A DNA stretch of 56,059 nucleotides from Prochlorococcus sp. AG-355-A18 (GTDB lineage: Bacteria > Cyanobacteriota > Cyanobacteriia > PCC-6307 > Cyanobiaceae): the NCBI GenBank assembly GCA_003280985.1, contig QCDH01000006.1, positions 1 to 56,059 on the forward strand, written 5' to 3'. The notes below the pieces were generated by a model that saw only the letters and a list, made by a program, of their open reading frames with translations, was not told where the DNA came from and made no database searches. The position numbers were made by a program, and so were the translations under genes. Shown piece after piece: positions 1 through 8,247 of this stretch (positions within the stretch are counted from its first letter, which is position 1; each line of letters opens with the position of its first letter).

Positions 1-666
1 TGTACTATAGAACCTAATAAAGGCATAGTTTCAGTCCCAGATCATAGGTTGCAAGAGTTAGGTAATTTAAGTTCTAGCCAAAATATTATCCCAACAAAAA
101 TTGAATTTGTAGATATCGCAGGACTAGTAAAAGGAGCTAGTAAAGGCGAAGGTTTGGGAAATAAATTTTTATCAAATATTAGGGAGGTTGATTCAATAGT
201 TCATGTTGTGAGGTGCTTTGAAGATAGTGATGTAATTCATGTTTCCGGTAAGGTAGATCCCTTGGATGACATTGAGATAATTAATCTGGAATTGAATTTA
301 GCTGATTTATCCCAACTCCAAAAAAGAAGAGAAAGAATTAAAAAACAGGTTAGAACTAGTAAACAAGCAGCAAAAGAAGATAATTTACTAGAAAAAATTG
401 AAGAAGAGCTACAGAAAGGACATTCAGTTAGATCAATATCTTTGAGTGAAGAAGAAAATTTAATAATTAAGCAATTAGGCTTCCTCACTGCTAAACCAAT
501 TATTTACGCAACAAATTTGAATGAAAATGATTTAGCTGAAGGTAATGATTTCTCATCAAAAGTAAAGAGTTTTGCGTGTACTAGAACATTAGAAGAAGAA
601 GAAAAAATACTAAGTTGGATTTCTAATTATGATCCTGACCAACTTATTTCAATATCAATGGAATAA
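1..666 (+). CDS. ychF: Chimeric ORF: YchF GTPase middle part joined to C-terminus of MSMEG_0570-like protein (5' end outside window)
   Basis: The frame is open from base 1. YchF (OLA1-type GTPase/ATPase of the ribosome cycle) is about 363 aa; here its first ~35 residues, with the P-loop, lie upstream. Visible YchF hallmarks are CTIEPNKG, the G3 motif DIAGLVKGASKGEG, HVVRCFED and the YchF-type G4 motif NLNE. After about residue 187 (KVKSFA) the sequence stops resembling YchF: the expected PV/IxAxxEAEL segment, TGS domain and FLFNV terminus are absent. The tail FACTRTLEEEEK...DPDQLISISME resembles the end of MSMEG_0570-family proteins (FACSRAL...). The missing YchF C-terminus lies at 3318-3812 on the other strand. 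Whether this chimera exists in the cell or is an assembly product cannot be told from the sequence alone. Confidence 0.8.
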   Translation, partial: CTIEPNKGIVSVPDHRLQELGNLSSSQNIIPTKIEFVDIAGLVKGASKGEGLGNKFLSNIREVDSIVHVVRCFEDSDVIHVSGKVDPLDDIEIINLELNLADLSQLQKRRERIKKQVRTSKQAAKEDNLLEKIEEELQKGHSVRSISLSEEENLIIKQLGFLTAKPIIYATNLNENDLAEGNDFSSKVKSFACTRTLEEEEKILSWISNYDPDQLISISME

Positions 667-963
667 GCTATTCAAAATTAGATTTACTTAAGAAAATAGA
701 AGCCTAAATCAAGCCTTTCCTAACTAGACCTACTAATAAAACTTTTAAAAAAGTATTTTTTTCTCATCTCTTAAACAGAATACTTGCCTATTTATGATGC
801 CAAGAAAATAAAAAAAGCAATCCGCAAAAACAACTATTTAAAGAGTTATGTCACGGTTATGATACACTTATGTAGTAAATATCTTGAAAATAACTTAATT
901 TGGGCTTGATACTTTACATTTGTTAATAGTAGTGTTACATTAATTAACAATTACACAACTTCA

Positions 964-1170
964 ATGGCTAATTCAAACGTTACTACTGAATCAGGCGGCA
1001 GGCAGAACATGTTCCCTACTGAAACACGTCCTTACATAGATGAGTCTGTTTCATACGACAGCTACCCACAAAATGCAGAAAAAGTTAATGGTCGTTGGGC
1101 AATGATTGGCCTTGTTGCATTGGTAGGTGCTTACGTTTCAACTGGACAAATTATTCCTGGCATTTTTTAA
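964..1170 (+). CDS. hli: High-light-inducible protein (Hli/HLIP), 68 aa
   Basis: A single-helix chlorophyll-binding stress protein of the thylakoid membrane. The core is AEKVNGRWAMIGLVALVGAY with the E..NGR.AM.G chlorophyll-ligand pattern, followed by the usual short end STGQIIPGIF. The N-terminal ~40 residues are hydrophilic and variable, as in other Prochlorococcus Hli. It is the first gene of a run of three hli genes plus a small companion, and its stop codon overlaps the next start by one base (TAATG), so the two are probably translationally coupled. Confidence 0.93.
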   Translation: MANSNVTTESGGRQNMFPTETRPYIDESVSYDSYPQNAEKVNGRWAMIGLVALVGAYVSTGQIIPGIF

Positions 1171-1430
1171 TGAGTCCACTCTCAGTTTTTTTAGCTGTAA
1201 TTGTATTTTTTACAGCCATCCTAGTTGCTTATTTAACCAAGCAATTTCAAAACGAAAATTTAAACTATTCATCTTCTAATCAAATGAAAAACACAAACAC
1301 AAAAGTCAAAACAATCGAAAAGGAAAAAGTTGTTGCTGAAACTCTTAACGGCAGATTCGCAATGCTTGGATTAATTGCTGCTGTTGGAGCATACCTAACA
1401 ACAGGTCAAATAATTCCTGGTTTCGTTTAA
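1170..1430 (+). CDS. hli: High-light-inducible protein with N-terminal membrane anchor, 86 aa
   Basis: The ATG overlaps the previous stop by one base (TAATG), which fixes the start against a longer upstream frame. Residues 1-25 (MSPLSVFLAVIVFFTAILVAY) form an extra hydrophobic helix. A charged linker follows, then the Hli helix TLNGRFAMLGLIAAVGAYLTTGQIIPGFV. The protein therefore has two predicted membrane helices. Function by family: pigment binding and photoprotection. It shares the operon of the flanking hli genes. Confidence 0.9.
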   Translation: MSPLSVFLAVIVFFTAILVAYLTKQFQNENLNYSSSNQMKNTNTKVKTIEKEKVVAETLNGRFAMLGLIAAVGAYLTTGQIIPGFV

Positions 1431-1465
1431 AAATCTATTATTTAACAATTCTTTAAATCAGAAAA

Positions 1466-1594
1466 ATGGAAAATTCAAAAACAACTTATTGGCAAAACGC
1501 CGAAAGAACTAATGGAAGAATGGCAATGATGGGCTTATTTGCATTAGTTGTAAATTACGGCCTATTCGGCTGGATAATCCCAGGAATTTTTTAA
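1466..1594 (+). CDS. hli: Short high-light-inducible protein, 42 aa
   Basis: Starts MENSKTTYWQNAERTNGRMAM and ends NYGLFGWIIPGIF. The AERTNGRMAMMG segment is the Hli chlorophyll-binding signature, and the VVNYGLFGW variant matches the longer Hli at 40435-40689. It lies 35 bases after the previous hli and only 1 base before the next small gene, in one apparent operon. Confidence 0.88.
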   Translation: MENSKTTYWQNAERTNGRMAMMGLFALVVNYGLFGWIIPGIF

Positions 1595-1595
1595 A

Positions 1596-1775
1596 ATGAA
1601 TTTAGGCTTACTTTTTCTTAAAGTAAATACTTTGGGAGTTATAACTCTTTCTGAACTTGATTGGATAACTAACCATCAATCTGAATTTTCAAGACTAGAT
1701 ATGGCTCTAGTTATTAAAATCGGCCGTCTTATGGATTCTGGAGTAGTAGAAATTGATAATAGATTGCCTGTTTAA
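1596..1775 (+). CDS. Small conserved-type protein of the hli operon, 59 aa, function unknown
   Basis: ATG lies one base after the hli stop. The product MNLGLLFLKVNTLGVITL...RLPV has a central ITLSELDWITNHQSEFSRLD segment, is mostly hydrophilic and has no clear membrane span. The predicted terminator 23 bases downstream closes the operon, which supports this being its last gene. I cannot assign a function. Confidence 0.7.
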   Translation: MNLGLLFLKVNTLGVITLSELDWITNHQSEFSRLDMALVIKIGRLMDSGVVEIDNRLPV

Positions 1776-1797
1776 CTTTTAATAATTGATCGTCATG

Positions 1798-1834
1798 AGT
1801 GTTTGTCAATAGGGATACTGACAAACACTTTTTT
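1798..1834 (+). terminator. Rho-independent terminator of the hli operon
   Basis: A perfect 11-bp inverted repeat (AGTGTTTGTCA / TGACAAACACT, loop ~10 nt) is followed by six T. It sits just after the last gene of the four-gene hli run. Confidence 0.85.
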
Positions 1835-1981
1835 ATGAGAAAAAATATTTTACAAAAAAGAGAGTGTTTCTTAGCTAAAAACAATCTCTCAATTACCTAA
1901 TTCTTACATGAAAATTTCAGTAAGTTTTCAGATCTTAACTGATTTGTTTTTTTAATAAATCCGTAAAAATGCTTTTGTAAT

Positions 1982-2197
1982 TTATCTTTTTAAACCACCT
2001 CTTTTTATCCAAAGGAACCATGTAATCCAAATAGGAGGAAGAAATCTGATTAAAAAAGAAATTTTATATATATAAAATGGGGCATTTTCACTTTGAAATA
2101 AATTCATCATAAAGGAAGATATAGTTACCCAAAGTAAAATTATGAATATATTTGCTCCCAACAAAGCGAACTTATTTTGTTTGAATATTTTTGGCAT
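1982..2197 (-). CDS. Small membrane protein, 71 aa, unknown
   Basis: Two hydrophobic segments (about residues 11-31 and 45-63) are followed by a basic end (IKRGGLKR). The ATG is preceded by an AT-rich stretch without a strong ribosome-binding site. I do not recognise a family. It is on the opposite strand to the hli operon. Confidence 0.55.
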   Translation of the reverse strand: MPKIFKQNKFALLGANIFIILLWVTISSFMMNLFQSENAPFYIYKISFLIRFLPPIWITWFLWIKRGGLKR

Positions 2198-2255
2198 AAG
2201 GTAAATTTTTTATAATCTTAATTTTAAATAATCTCCTGAAATAAATTATACATTT

Positions 2256-2507
2256 TCAAAAAAACTTCAAATTTAAAATCCATATCCAAATAAAAAAAGT
2301 ACTAAATTTCAATCCCTCCCCAAATAACAATCCAAAAGCGATAGGAGGAGAAAATATTAAAAAAAGAATAGAGAATAAACTTAATAACGCAAATGATCCT
2401 CTTAGAAAAAAATTCTTTCTTTTTGTTCTTCTTAGAGTTTTTAAGGTATTCCACTCCCATTCGATAAACTTATAGAACTTTTCTGATAATAAAAAAAAAT
2501 ACTTCAT
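2256..2507 (-). CDS. Small membrane protein, 83 aa, unknown
   Basis: A basic amphipathic N-half (KTLRRTKRKNFFLRG) is followed by two hydrophobic stretches (SFALLSLFSILFLIF and FSTFFIWIWILNLKFF). It looks like a small inner-membrane or thylakoid protein of the type common in Prochlorococcus. No family assigned. Confidence 0.5.
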   Translation of the reverse strand: MKYFFLLSEKFYKFIEWEWNTLKTLRRTKRKNFFLRGSFALLSLFSILFLIFSPPIAFGLLFGEGLKFSTFFIWIWILNLKFF

Positions 2508-2560
2508 TAATATTATTAATTTCTATCGGCTTTTCTTATTTATAAAATTAATTTCATCTG

Positions 2561-2845
2561 TTAGCAATAAACCTTATCCCCTTCTTCAGAAAGATAGTAA
2601 ATTTTATTTTCTGAACTTACAAAAAAAGTTAATCCCTTATATTGTGATCTTTTAAATTTATCTAATCTAAGTTTGTGTAAATCCCAATTATCAGTACTTA
2701 TGTCAGGATTAAATTCTTGTTCTTTTAAAAAACGTACATAAGTTGGAATAATTTTTGTTTTTTTTGCTACCTTATTTTTTCGTTTTGAATAAAAAAATAA
2801 TAAAAATAAAAGTACCAAAAAAAGAATTAATAATATATTTGTCAT
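2561..2845 (-). CDS. Membrane-anchored small protein, 94 aa, unknown
   Basis: The ATG at 2845 gives MTNILLILFLVLLFLLFFYSKRK, a single N-terminal anchor followed by positive charges. The frame also opens at a TTG two codons upstream, but ATG is preferred. The soluble part (TYVRFLKEQEFNPDISTDNWDLHKLRLDKF..YKGLTFFVSSENKIYYLSEEG) looks like a compact alpha/beta domain. No family recognised. Confidence 0.6.
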   Translation of the reverse strand: MTNILLILFLVLLFLLFFYSKRKNKVAKKTKIIPTYVRFLKEQEFNPDISTDNWDLHKLRLDKFKRSQYKGLTFFVSSENKIYYLSEEGDKVYC

Positions 2846-2989
2846 TGTCAATTTTTCTAATTTGAAAAAACTTTATTTTGGAGAATCAAGAACTTTTTAC
2901 AATAAATTTCTTAATAAGTAAAAAATCCTATTTTTATATTCTTGTATTTTTGAATACTTATCAAGGGTTTACCTAAATCAGATTATAAA

Positions 2990-3151
2990 ATGAGTCGCAT
3001 TTTCAACATGACTCAAAATTCCATGAATACTCCTTATGCCAAAAGAGTAGCTGAAAAATTTAGAGAGGCTCAAAACTATTTAAAAACTAATGGTTTTAGT
3101 AGATCAACTAAACATTTACTGGAAGATATTGAAAATTCTGTTGAGAAATAA
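2990..3151 (+). CDS. Small protein, 53 aa, unknown
   Basis: Product MSRIFNMTQNSMNTPYAKRVAEKF..., basic and probably helical. Its stop overlaps the next ATG by one base (TAATG), the same coupling seen in the hli operon, which favours both being genes. Alternative starts at internal Met codons are possible. Confidence 0.55.
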   Translation: MSRIFNMTQNSMNTPYAKRVAEKFREAQNYLKTNGFSRSTKHLLEDIENSVEK

Positions 3152-3309
3152 TGCCAATCCCCCCTCACTTACCACAATTACAATATGGCTACGATGATGG
3201 TTTTACAACCATTGTTTTTGGGTTAATAGGAAGTTGCTTAGGATGTATCTTAATTTTATTAATTTCATTTTTTGAATTTAAATTCAAAAAGCAAAATAGT
3301 AAACCTTGA
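3151..3309 (+). CDS. Small single-pass membrane protein, 52 aa, unknown
   Basis: Begins MPIPPHLPQLQYGYDDG, then one hydrophobic helix (IVFGLIGSCLGCILILLISFF), then a basic end FKFKKQNSKP. Coupled to the upstream small gene by a TAATG overlap. It converges on the chimeric gene at 3318-3812. Confidence 0.55.
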   Translation: MPIPPHLPQLQYGYDDGFTTIVFGLIGSCLGCILILLISFFEFKFKKQNSKP

Positions 3310-3317
3310 GAGACTTA

Positions 3318-3812
3318 CTAAACATTAAATAAGAACTCCATCACATCACCTTCGTTAACGATATATTCCTTACCTTCACTTCTTAAAAGACCTTTAGTTT
3401 TTGCATTGGCAATTGAACCTGAATCAATTAAATTTTGATATGAAATAGTCTGAGCTCTTATAAATCCTTTTTCAAAATCAGTATGAATTACTCCTGCTGC
3501 CTGTGGCGCAGTCATCCCATCTTTTATTGTCCATGCTTTTGTCTCCTTTTCTCCTGTAGTGAAATAAGTTTTTAATCCCAATAATTTATATGTTGACCTA
3601 ATTAAAGAACTTAATCCCCCTTCTTCTACTCCTAAGCCAATAAGGTAGTCTTTTTTATCTTCTGGTTCTAACTCTATTAGTTCAGATTCGACTTGCGCTG
3701 ATATTTTCAAGGAATCTCCAGGTTTCAAATATTCTAAAATTACTGTAGAAGGTGAATATAGAGATGCTTTTTTACCGTCAGGTAAATTTATTTGAAAATT
3801 AATTTCTGGCAT
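3318..3812 (-). CDS. Chimeric ORF: MSMEG_0570-like N-terminus joined to YchF C-terminal (TGS) part, 164 aa
   Basis: Residues 1-35 (MPEINFQINLPDGKKASLYSPSTVI...KPGDSL) match the start of MSMEG_0570-family nitrogen-starvation proteins (MPEM.F...WPDG....YSPS.VI), a standard Nit1C cluster member and the gene expected here after the GNAT/AIR gene. From about residue 36 (KISAQVESELIELEPEDKKDYL) to the end it is YchF: GLKTYFTTGEKETKAWTIKDG, APQAAGVIHTDFEKGFIRAQ and EGKEYIVNEGDVMEFLFNV. The junction stays in frame. The matching halves are at 1-666 on the other strand. The protein has a TGS-type domain but no GTPase domain. Confidence 0.85.
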   Translation of the reverse strand: MPEINFQINLPDGKKASLYSPSTVILEYLKPGDSLKISAQVESELIELEPEDKKDYLIGLGVEEGGLSSLIRSTYKLLGLKTYFTTGEKETKAWTIKDGMTAPQAAGVIHTDFEKGFIRAQTISYQNLIDSGSIANAKTKGLLRSEGKEYIVNEGDVMEFLFNV

Positions 3813-3871
3813 TTTTAAATTAGTTTCCTTTGTTTTGTATAAAAATTTTAGTTGATTGGAGCATTATTGAT

Positions 3872-5500
3872 TTAATTTGTATGAGTAAATCCAGTGAGAG
3901 GAGTATCTTCTGCCCAAAGTAATTTTGCTCCATTTGAATTTTTGATATAAACACTGCTATTCCCGTTTTTAAAGTTGCCGACATGGCAGCAAATTAGTTC
4001 TTCATATGCTCTTAAAGCTTCCTTTAAAAAAGGAACTTTAGATGGCTTGATAGCACAAAGAAATCCATAGCTGGGGAAACAAGTAAGCCAGTCGAATTCT
4101 GTTACTCCTTCAGGGCGTTGAATTTTCTCAAGATCAATTTCAATTGTTTTTCCAGCAGATTCAGCAAACATAACTGCAGTACCTGTTATACCGCCCATGC
4201 TTATGTCCTTGGCTGCATGAATAATATTTTTTTTAGCAAGAAACGGTATCAATGAAAAATGTTTTCTAAGTAAAGTTGCAGATGCCTTCGTAGCAGCATC
4301 CCAAAAGGGATAATCTTTAAAAAAGCATCCATCTTTGTTGGCTATTATCCATAATTCATCTTCAGACTCTGCGAATCTTGAAGAAAGAATAGGACCATCT
4401 ACCAGTCCAAGAATTGATACTGATAAAGCAGAATAAGGACTTTTTTGATTTGAGTGACCTCCAACCATTGGTACATTAAATTTTTCACAGGCAAAATTCA
4501 TACCAGAAAGAATTTGATTGTGTTTTTCTAAATCATTTTTGTCACTCCAAATACTGTTAACTAAAGCTAAAGGTTTACCACCCATCGCAGCAATGTCACT
4601 GATATTTACTAATACACTGCTCCAGCCTGCGAACCAAGGCTCTTTCTCTACTAAGCTTGGACTAATTCCCTCACTTGCCATTAATAACAAACCTGATTGT
4701 TTAGGGATTACTGCAGCATCATCTCCAAGCATTGCAGATTTGCCAAGTTGACTGAACGGGCTGTGAGAGAAAGTTTTTGCAGCACTTTGAATATCTTTTT
4801 TAGATTCAATACCACTATGTGTTTGCAATTTTTTAATAAGTTTATCTAACATTTTTTTGTGGTCACTTCCCACTAGATATGAGCCTGGTCTGCTTAATTT
4901 TGGTGGCTTGTAATAATTTAAGTCAGCCTCCATTAAGTGATGTTTAATTCCTTTGATTTCAATTTGTTTAATTGAATTCCACTTAAGTCGTCTAAAAAAC
5001 CTTACATTTTGTATCTGAACGGTGGCTAAAAATTGATCGCATCCCCATCCATTTGCTGTAGTTACTGCTTTCCAGATCAATCCTTTTCCTATTTGGTTGA
5101 ATTTACGGAAACTGTAATCAACACCTAGTCTTCCTCCGTACCATTTTCTTTTTTCTGTTTCGTAAATTCTCACGACGCCAACGACTCTCTCTTTAGAGCC
5201 ATATCCATAATTCAAAGAAACTATTGGGTACGCAACTTGATCAATTTCATCAATATCTGATTCAGCAAAAATATTTTGTTCCTCGCAAAATATTTTTTTT
5301 CGTAATCCCCAGTAGTCTTTAATAAGGGGAGAATTCTCTTCAAGCAAATGAAATGAAAAGTTTTCTGAATTTGAATTTGGAGATAGCATGAAATCTTCTT
5401 CTTCAATCCCGATACCTGATCTTACAGAGGGTGTGAAATAGTAAGGCGCAGAGCTAAAGCTTCTGCCTATATCCTTACTTGAGGGGTCAATAAAAAACAT
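3872..5500 (-). CDS. GNAT acetyltransferase / AIR synthase-like fusion of the Nit1C cluster (MSMEG_0567 / sll0787 type)
   Basis: 542 aa. Residues ~50-200 are GNAT-like (YWGLRKKIFCEEQNIF, then VVGVVRIYE, IGKGLIWKAV and FLATVQIQNVRFFRRLKW). Residues ~210-530 resemble AIR synthase/PurM proteins: SAMLGDDAAVI, WAGWSSVLVNISDIAAMGGKPLALVNS, GGHSN and KDISMGGITGTAVMFAESAG. PurM relatives bind ATP and make phosphorylated intermediates; the substrate here is unknown. In many bacteria the two halves are separate genes. It lies 5 bases after the radical SAM gene in a minus-strand operon with nitrilase. Confidence 0.88.
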   Translation of the reverse strand: MFFIDPSSKDIGRSFSSAPYYFTPSVRSGIGIEEEDFMLSPNSNSENFSFHLLEENSPLIKDYWGLRKKIFCEEQNIFAESDIDEIDQVAYPIVSLNYGYGSKERVVGVVRIYETEKRKWYGGRLGVDYSFRKFNQIGKGLIWKAVTTANGWGCDQFLATVQIQNVRFFRRLKWNSIKQIEIKGIKHHLMEADLNYYKPPKLSRPGSYLVGSDHKKMLDKLIKKLQTHSGIESKKDIQSAAKTFSHSPFSQLGKSAMLGDDAAVIPKQSGLLLMASEGISPSLVEKEPWFAGWSSVLVNISDIAAMGGKPLALVNSIWSDKNDLEKHNQILSGMNFACEKFNVPMVGGHSNQKSPYSALSVSILGLVDGPILSSRFAESEDELWIIANKDGCFFKDYPFWDAATKASATLLRKHFSLIPFLAKKNIIHAAKDISMGGITGTAVMFAESAGKTIEIDLEKIQRPEGVTEFDWLTCFPSYGFLCAIKPSKVPFLKEALRAYEELICCHVGNFKNGNSSVYIKNSNGAKLLWAEDTPLTGFTHTN

Positions 5501-5505
5501 ATTTT

Positions 5506-6594
5506 TTAACTCTCAAATAGGGATAAAGCTGAGCAGGCACCGCATTTGGCACAACCAGCTGACATTTCATCGGATTTTATGTTGCCTTCATTTAGTAAAT
5601 GCGAGACTGATTGATAAATATCAATCATGAAATCAGTGCTTGGGGAGGGATGATGTTCTAGAGGAGTTCCTGCTATTGGCACAAATGGAACTATAAAAGG
5701 ATAAACTCCTATAGATATCAATTTTTTACTGCAATTTATTAGAGATTCTTTGCTATCACCTAATCCTGCTAATAAATATGTAGAAACTTCTCCCCTTCCA
5801 AATACTGCGACACTTTCTTCAAAGGATTTGTAGTATCTTTCAAGAGGAATTTCAGATTTGCCGGGAAGAATTTTTTTTCTTATCTCCTCCTCTACAACCT
5901 CTAAATGCATGCCTAAACTATCTACACCTGAGTCTTTCATTTTTTGAAACCAAATAGGATCATCAGGAGGTTCGCATTGACCTTGGATTGGAATATCAAC
6001 TTTAGCCTTAACTGCCTTAGCTGCTTCTGCCATTATTCTCGCTCCCCTATCGCTAGTATTGGGGGTCCCTGTTGTCATTACTAATTGCTTTATTCCATCA
6101 AGTCTTACAGCTGCTTCTGCAACTTCAGCAATTTGATCTGGAGTTTTTCTTACGATGGTTTGTTCATTTTTCAGAGATTGTTCTATTGCACAAAACTGGC
6201 AAGATTCTTCTTTATTTCTGAAACGAATACATTTTTGGAGAATAGTTGTGGCTAATACATCCTTGCTATGAAGAAGAGCAATCGATTTATAAGGTATACC
6301 ATCTTTTGTTTTTAAAGAATAAAAATTTGGTTCTTTTGTTGTAGATAATTCCTTGATGTTTGAATCTTCACTATTTTGGAGAATAAATTGTCCGTCAGAC
6401 TCCTCTGAAAGTTGATAATTAGACTTCTTAGATACGTGATTATAAACGGGAACCATTACAGTTTTTCCTTCAATTGTTAAAGCTCTATGATCAGATGGAC
6501 CAGCTCCTCCTTTCCTACCTCTGTTGCCCTTTTTAGGAGTTGAACTTATCCCATTAACTTGCAAATCAGTAATAATTTTACCTATTTCAGACAT
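5506..6594 (-). CDS. Radical SAM protein of the Nit1C cluster (MSMEG_0568 type)
   Basis: 362 aa. The 4Fe-4S/SAM cysteines are in C-x9-C-x2-C spacing (KCIRFRNKEESCQFC), the arrangement of the MSMEG_0568 family rather than the classic CxxxCxxC. Further features are VMTTGTPNTSDRGARI, IPIQGQCEPPDD, GMHLEVVEEEIRKKI and a C-terminal Cys-rich AGCAKCGACSAL that may hold an auxiliary cluster. Substrate unknown. The cluster has been linked to use of cyanide/nitrile nitrogen in other bacteria. Spaced 12 bases from the nitrilase and 5 bases from the next gene. Confidence 0.9.
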   Translation of the reverse strand: MSEIGKIITDLQVNGISSTPKKGNRGRKGGAGPSDHRALTIEGKTVMVPVYNHVSKKSNYQLSEESDGQFILQNSEDSNIKELSTTKEPNFYSLKTKDGIPYKSIALLHSKDVLATTILQKCIRFRNKEESCQFCAIEQSLKNEQTIVRKTPDQIAEVAEAAVRLDGIKQLVMTTGTPNTSDRGARIMAEAAKAVKAKVDIPIQGQCEPPDDPIWFQKMKDSGVDSLGMHLEVVEEEIRKKILPGKSEIPLERYYKSFEESVAVFGRGEVSTYLLAGLGDSKESLINCSKKLISIGVYPFIVPFVPIAGTPLEHHPSPSTDFMIDIYQSVSHLLNEGNIKSDEMSAGCAKCGACSALSLFES

Positions 6595-6606
6595 GATTGA
6601 TTTCCT

Positions 6607-7578
6607 CTAAATAGTCTTTTCACTTAGATCTTTTGGGATGAAATTTTTCTTATTTGTCATCTCAAATACCTTGTTAGGGGATGTATTTAGTTTTAGAGAA
6701 AGAAGATCTGGACGACTGTAGTGACCAACACTATCCATCATTCTTTTCCTTTTAGTAATCAGTGATAAATTAATTTCTGCTATTGCTAATCCTTCTCCTT
6801 CATCAAGTGGTCCTGCTAAATATTTGCCTTCTGGACTGATAATTGCTGTGTGACATCCTCCCTGAAATGCTTTGTGAAGATTGGTATCGGACGTTATCTT
6901 TTCATAATCTTCTGAATCTAACCATCCTGTTGAGCAAATCACAAAACAGCCAGCCTCTAAAGCGTGATGTCTCATTGTGACTGCAGTTTGCTCGGTAAAT
7001 ATTGGACCAACTAATGAACCAGGAAATTGAGCACAATGTATTTGTTCCCCTTTAGCCATAAGAGCAAATCTAGCTAAAGGGTTATAGTGCTCCCAACAAG
7101 CCAAAGATCCTATTTTGCCAAGTTGAGTATCTACAACTTCTAGGCCAGAACCATCGCCTTGACCCCAAATCATTCTTTCGTGAAACGTAGGAGTTATTTT
7201 TCTTCTTTTTAGAATAATTTCACCTTTTTCGTTGAAAAGAATTTGAGTGTTGTACAAACTTCCACCATCAAGTTCATTAACTCCTAAAAGAACTTGGATA
7301 TTATTTTTTTTAGCTGATTTCCCAACTATGTCTGTAACTGGACCTGGGATTTCTACTGCTTGCTCATATAGCTTCATATGAGATTTACCTATAAGAACTG
7401 GCGGCTCTACAAATGAAAAATATGGGTAGTAAGGAAGAAAAGTTTCTGGAAAGACTATCAACTTTACATCTTTTGTAGCTGCCTCTTGGATCTTTAAAAT
7501 AACTTTATTCAATGAACCATTTAAGTCAAAAAGTACAGGTCTAACTTGAGCAGCAGCTACTTTAAATGTTTTAGTCAT
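6607..7578 (-). CDS. Nit1-family nitrilase
   Basis: 323 aa, carbon-nitrogen hydrolase fold, hydrolysing C-N triple bonds (nitrile to acid plus ammonia). The catalytic triad is visible: Glu45 (IVFPETFLPYYP), Lys127 (LKRRKITPTFHERMIWGQGDG) and Cys161 (GSLACWEHYNPLAR). Length and motifs fit true nitrilases rather than amidases. Together with the radical SAM, GNAT/AIR, MSMEG_0572, MSMEG_0570 and flavoprotein genes it makes a Nit1C cluster. Symbol left blank because Prochlorococcus has no fixed name for it. Confidence 0.93.
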   Translation of the reverse strand: MTKTFKVAAAQVRPVLFDLNGSLNKVILKIQEAATKDVKLIVFPETFLPYYPYFSFVEPPVLIGKSHMKLYEQAVEIPGPVTDIVGKSAKKNNIQVLLGVNELDGGSLYNTQILFNEKGEIILKRRKITPTFHERMIWGQGDGSGLEVVDTQLGKIGSLACWEHYNPLARFALMAKGEQIHCAQFPGSLVGPIFTEQTAVTMRHHALEAGCFVICSTGWLDSEDYEKITSDTNLHKAFQGGCHTAIISPEGKYLAGPLDEGEGLAIAEINLSLITKRKRMMDSVGHYSRPDLLSLKLNTSPNKVFEMTNKKNFIPKDLSEKTI

Positions 7579-7596
7579 TTTCTTGGATCTTATGTC

Positions 7597-8079
7597 TTAC
7601 AGAGTCCAAGTATCTAAAATAAATGCCCCCTCTTTGCGATGCATTAAAACGATATCTAGAACATCTAAAGGACTTATTGGTTTTATCCCTGGAGTAAGAG
7701 CTCCTTCTCCATGTCCGTATAAAGCTTGTAGTGCAAATCGGCAGGCATAAACTTTTCCGCCTTGACCCATAAATTTTTCTAAGCGAGCATTAAAATTTAA
7801 ATGACCATCAAATGCTGCATCCCCAAGCTTTGGAAAGCCTCTTTGTAGTCCTAATGTCACTCCAGGACCATATAGCAATATTGAAGTTTCAAAACCCTTG
7901 TTTATAAGACGACTAGCTTGCAAAAGATTAACAAGACCAATAGATCCCTCAAAAGCGACAGTATGAAAAGTTAGTAAGGCTTTCTCACCTGGTTCGGCTT
8001 TAACATCTGGGAATACTTTTTCTTCATAATCGACTAAGAATTCTCCAGGCTGATTTGCGGGACGAGTTACGGATGGCAT
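7597..8079 (-). CDS. MSMEG_0572 / Sll0783 family nitrogen-starvation protein
   Basis: 160 aa. N-terminal [53 protein letters not shown] is characteristic of the family, related in fold to DsrE-like proteins, with a conserved Cys in [14 protein letters not shown]. First gene of the minus-strand Nit1C operon. In Synechocystis the homologue responds to nitrogen starvation. The biochemical role is unknown. Confidence 0.87.
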   Translation of the reverse strand: MPSVTRPANQPGEFLVDYEEKVFPDVKAEPGEKALLTFHTVAFEGSIGLVNLLQASRLINKGFETSILLYGPGVTLGLQRGFPKLGDAAFDGHLNFNARLEKFMGQGGKVYACRFALQALYGHGEGALTPGIKPISPLDVLDIVLMHRKEGAFILDTWTL

Positions 8080-8131
8080 GAAAATTTAAAAAAAACTTAA
8101 AACATTCTCTGACTTGATTTTCAAAAAGAAT

Positions 8132-8145
8132 GTAACCGATATCAC
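8132..8145. promoter_or_regulatory. Possible weak NtcA box between divergent Nit1C genes
   Basis: GTAaccgatatCAC matches GTA-N8-TAC at five of six fixed bases. It lies in the 168-base region between the divergent MSMEG_0572-like and flavoprotein genes, a sensible place for nitrogen control. I do not see a well-spaced -10 box on either side, so this is only a candidate. Confidence 0.3.
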
Positions 8146-8247
8146 CAAATTAGTTAACTTAAGATTTCAGATCAAAAAATTTTTTAGTGAGTTTGATAAC
8201 AAATTGAATCTCATAAATATGACAAAATTTAATTAATAACAAAAAAG

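Noticed and set aside
858-863. TATGAT as the -10 box of the hli operon
   Set aside because: No fitting -35 element or other support; in DNA this AT-rich such a match is expected by chance.
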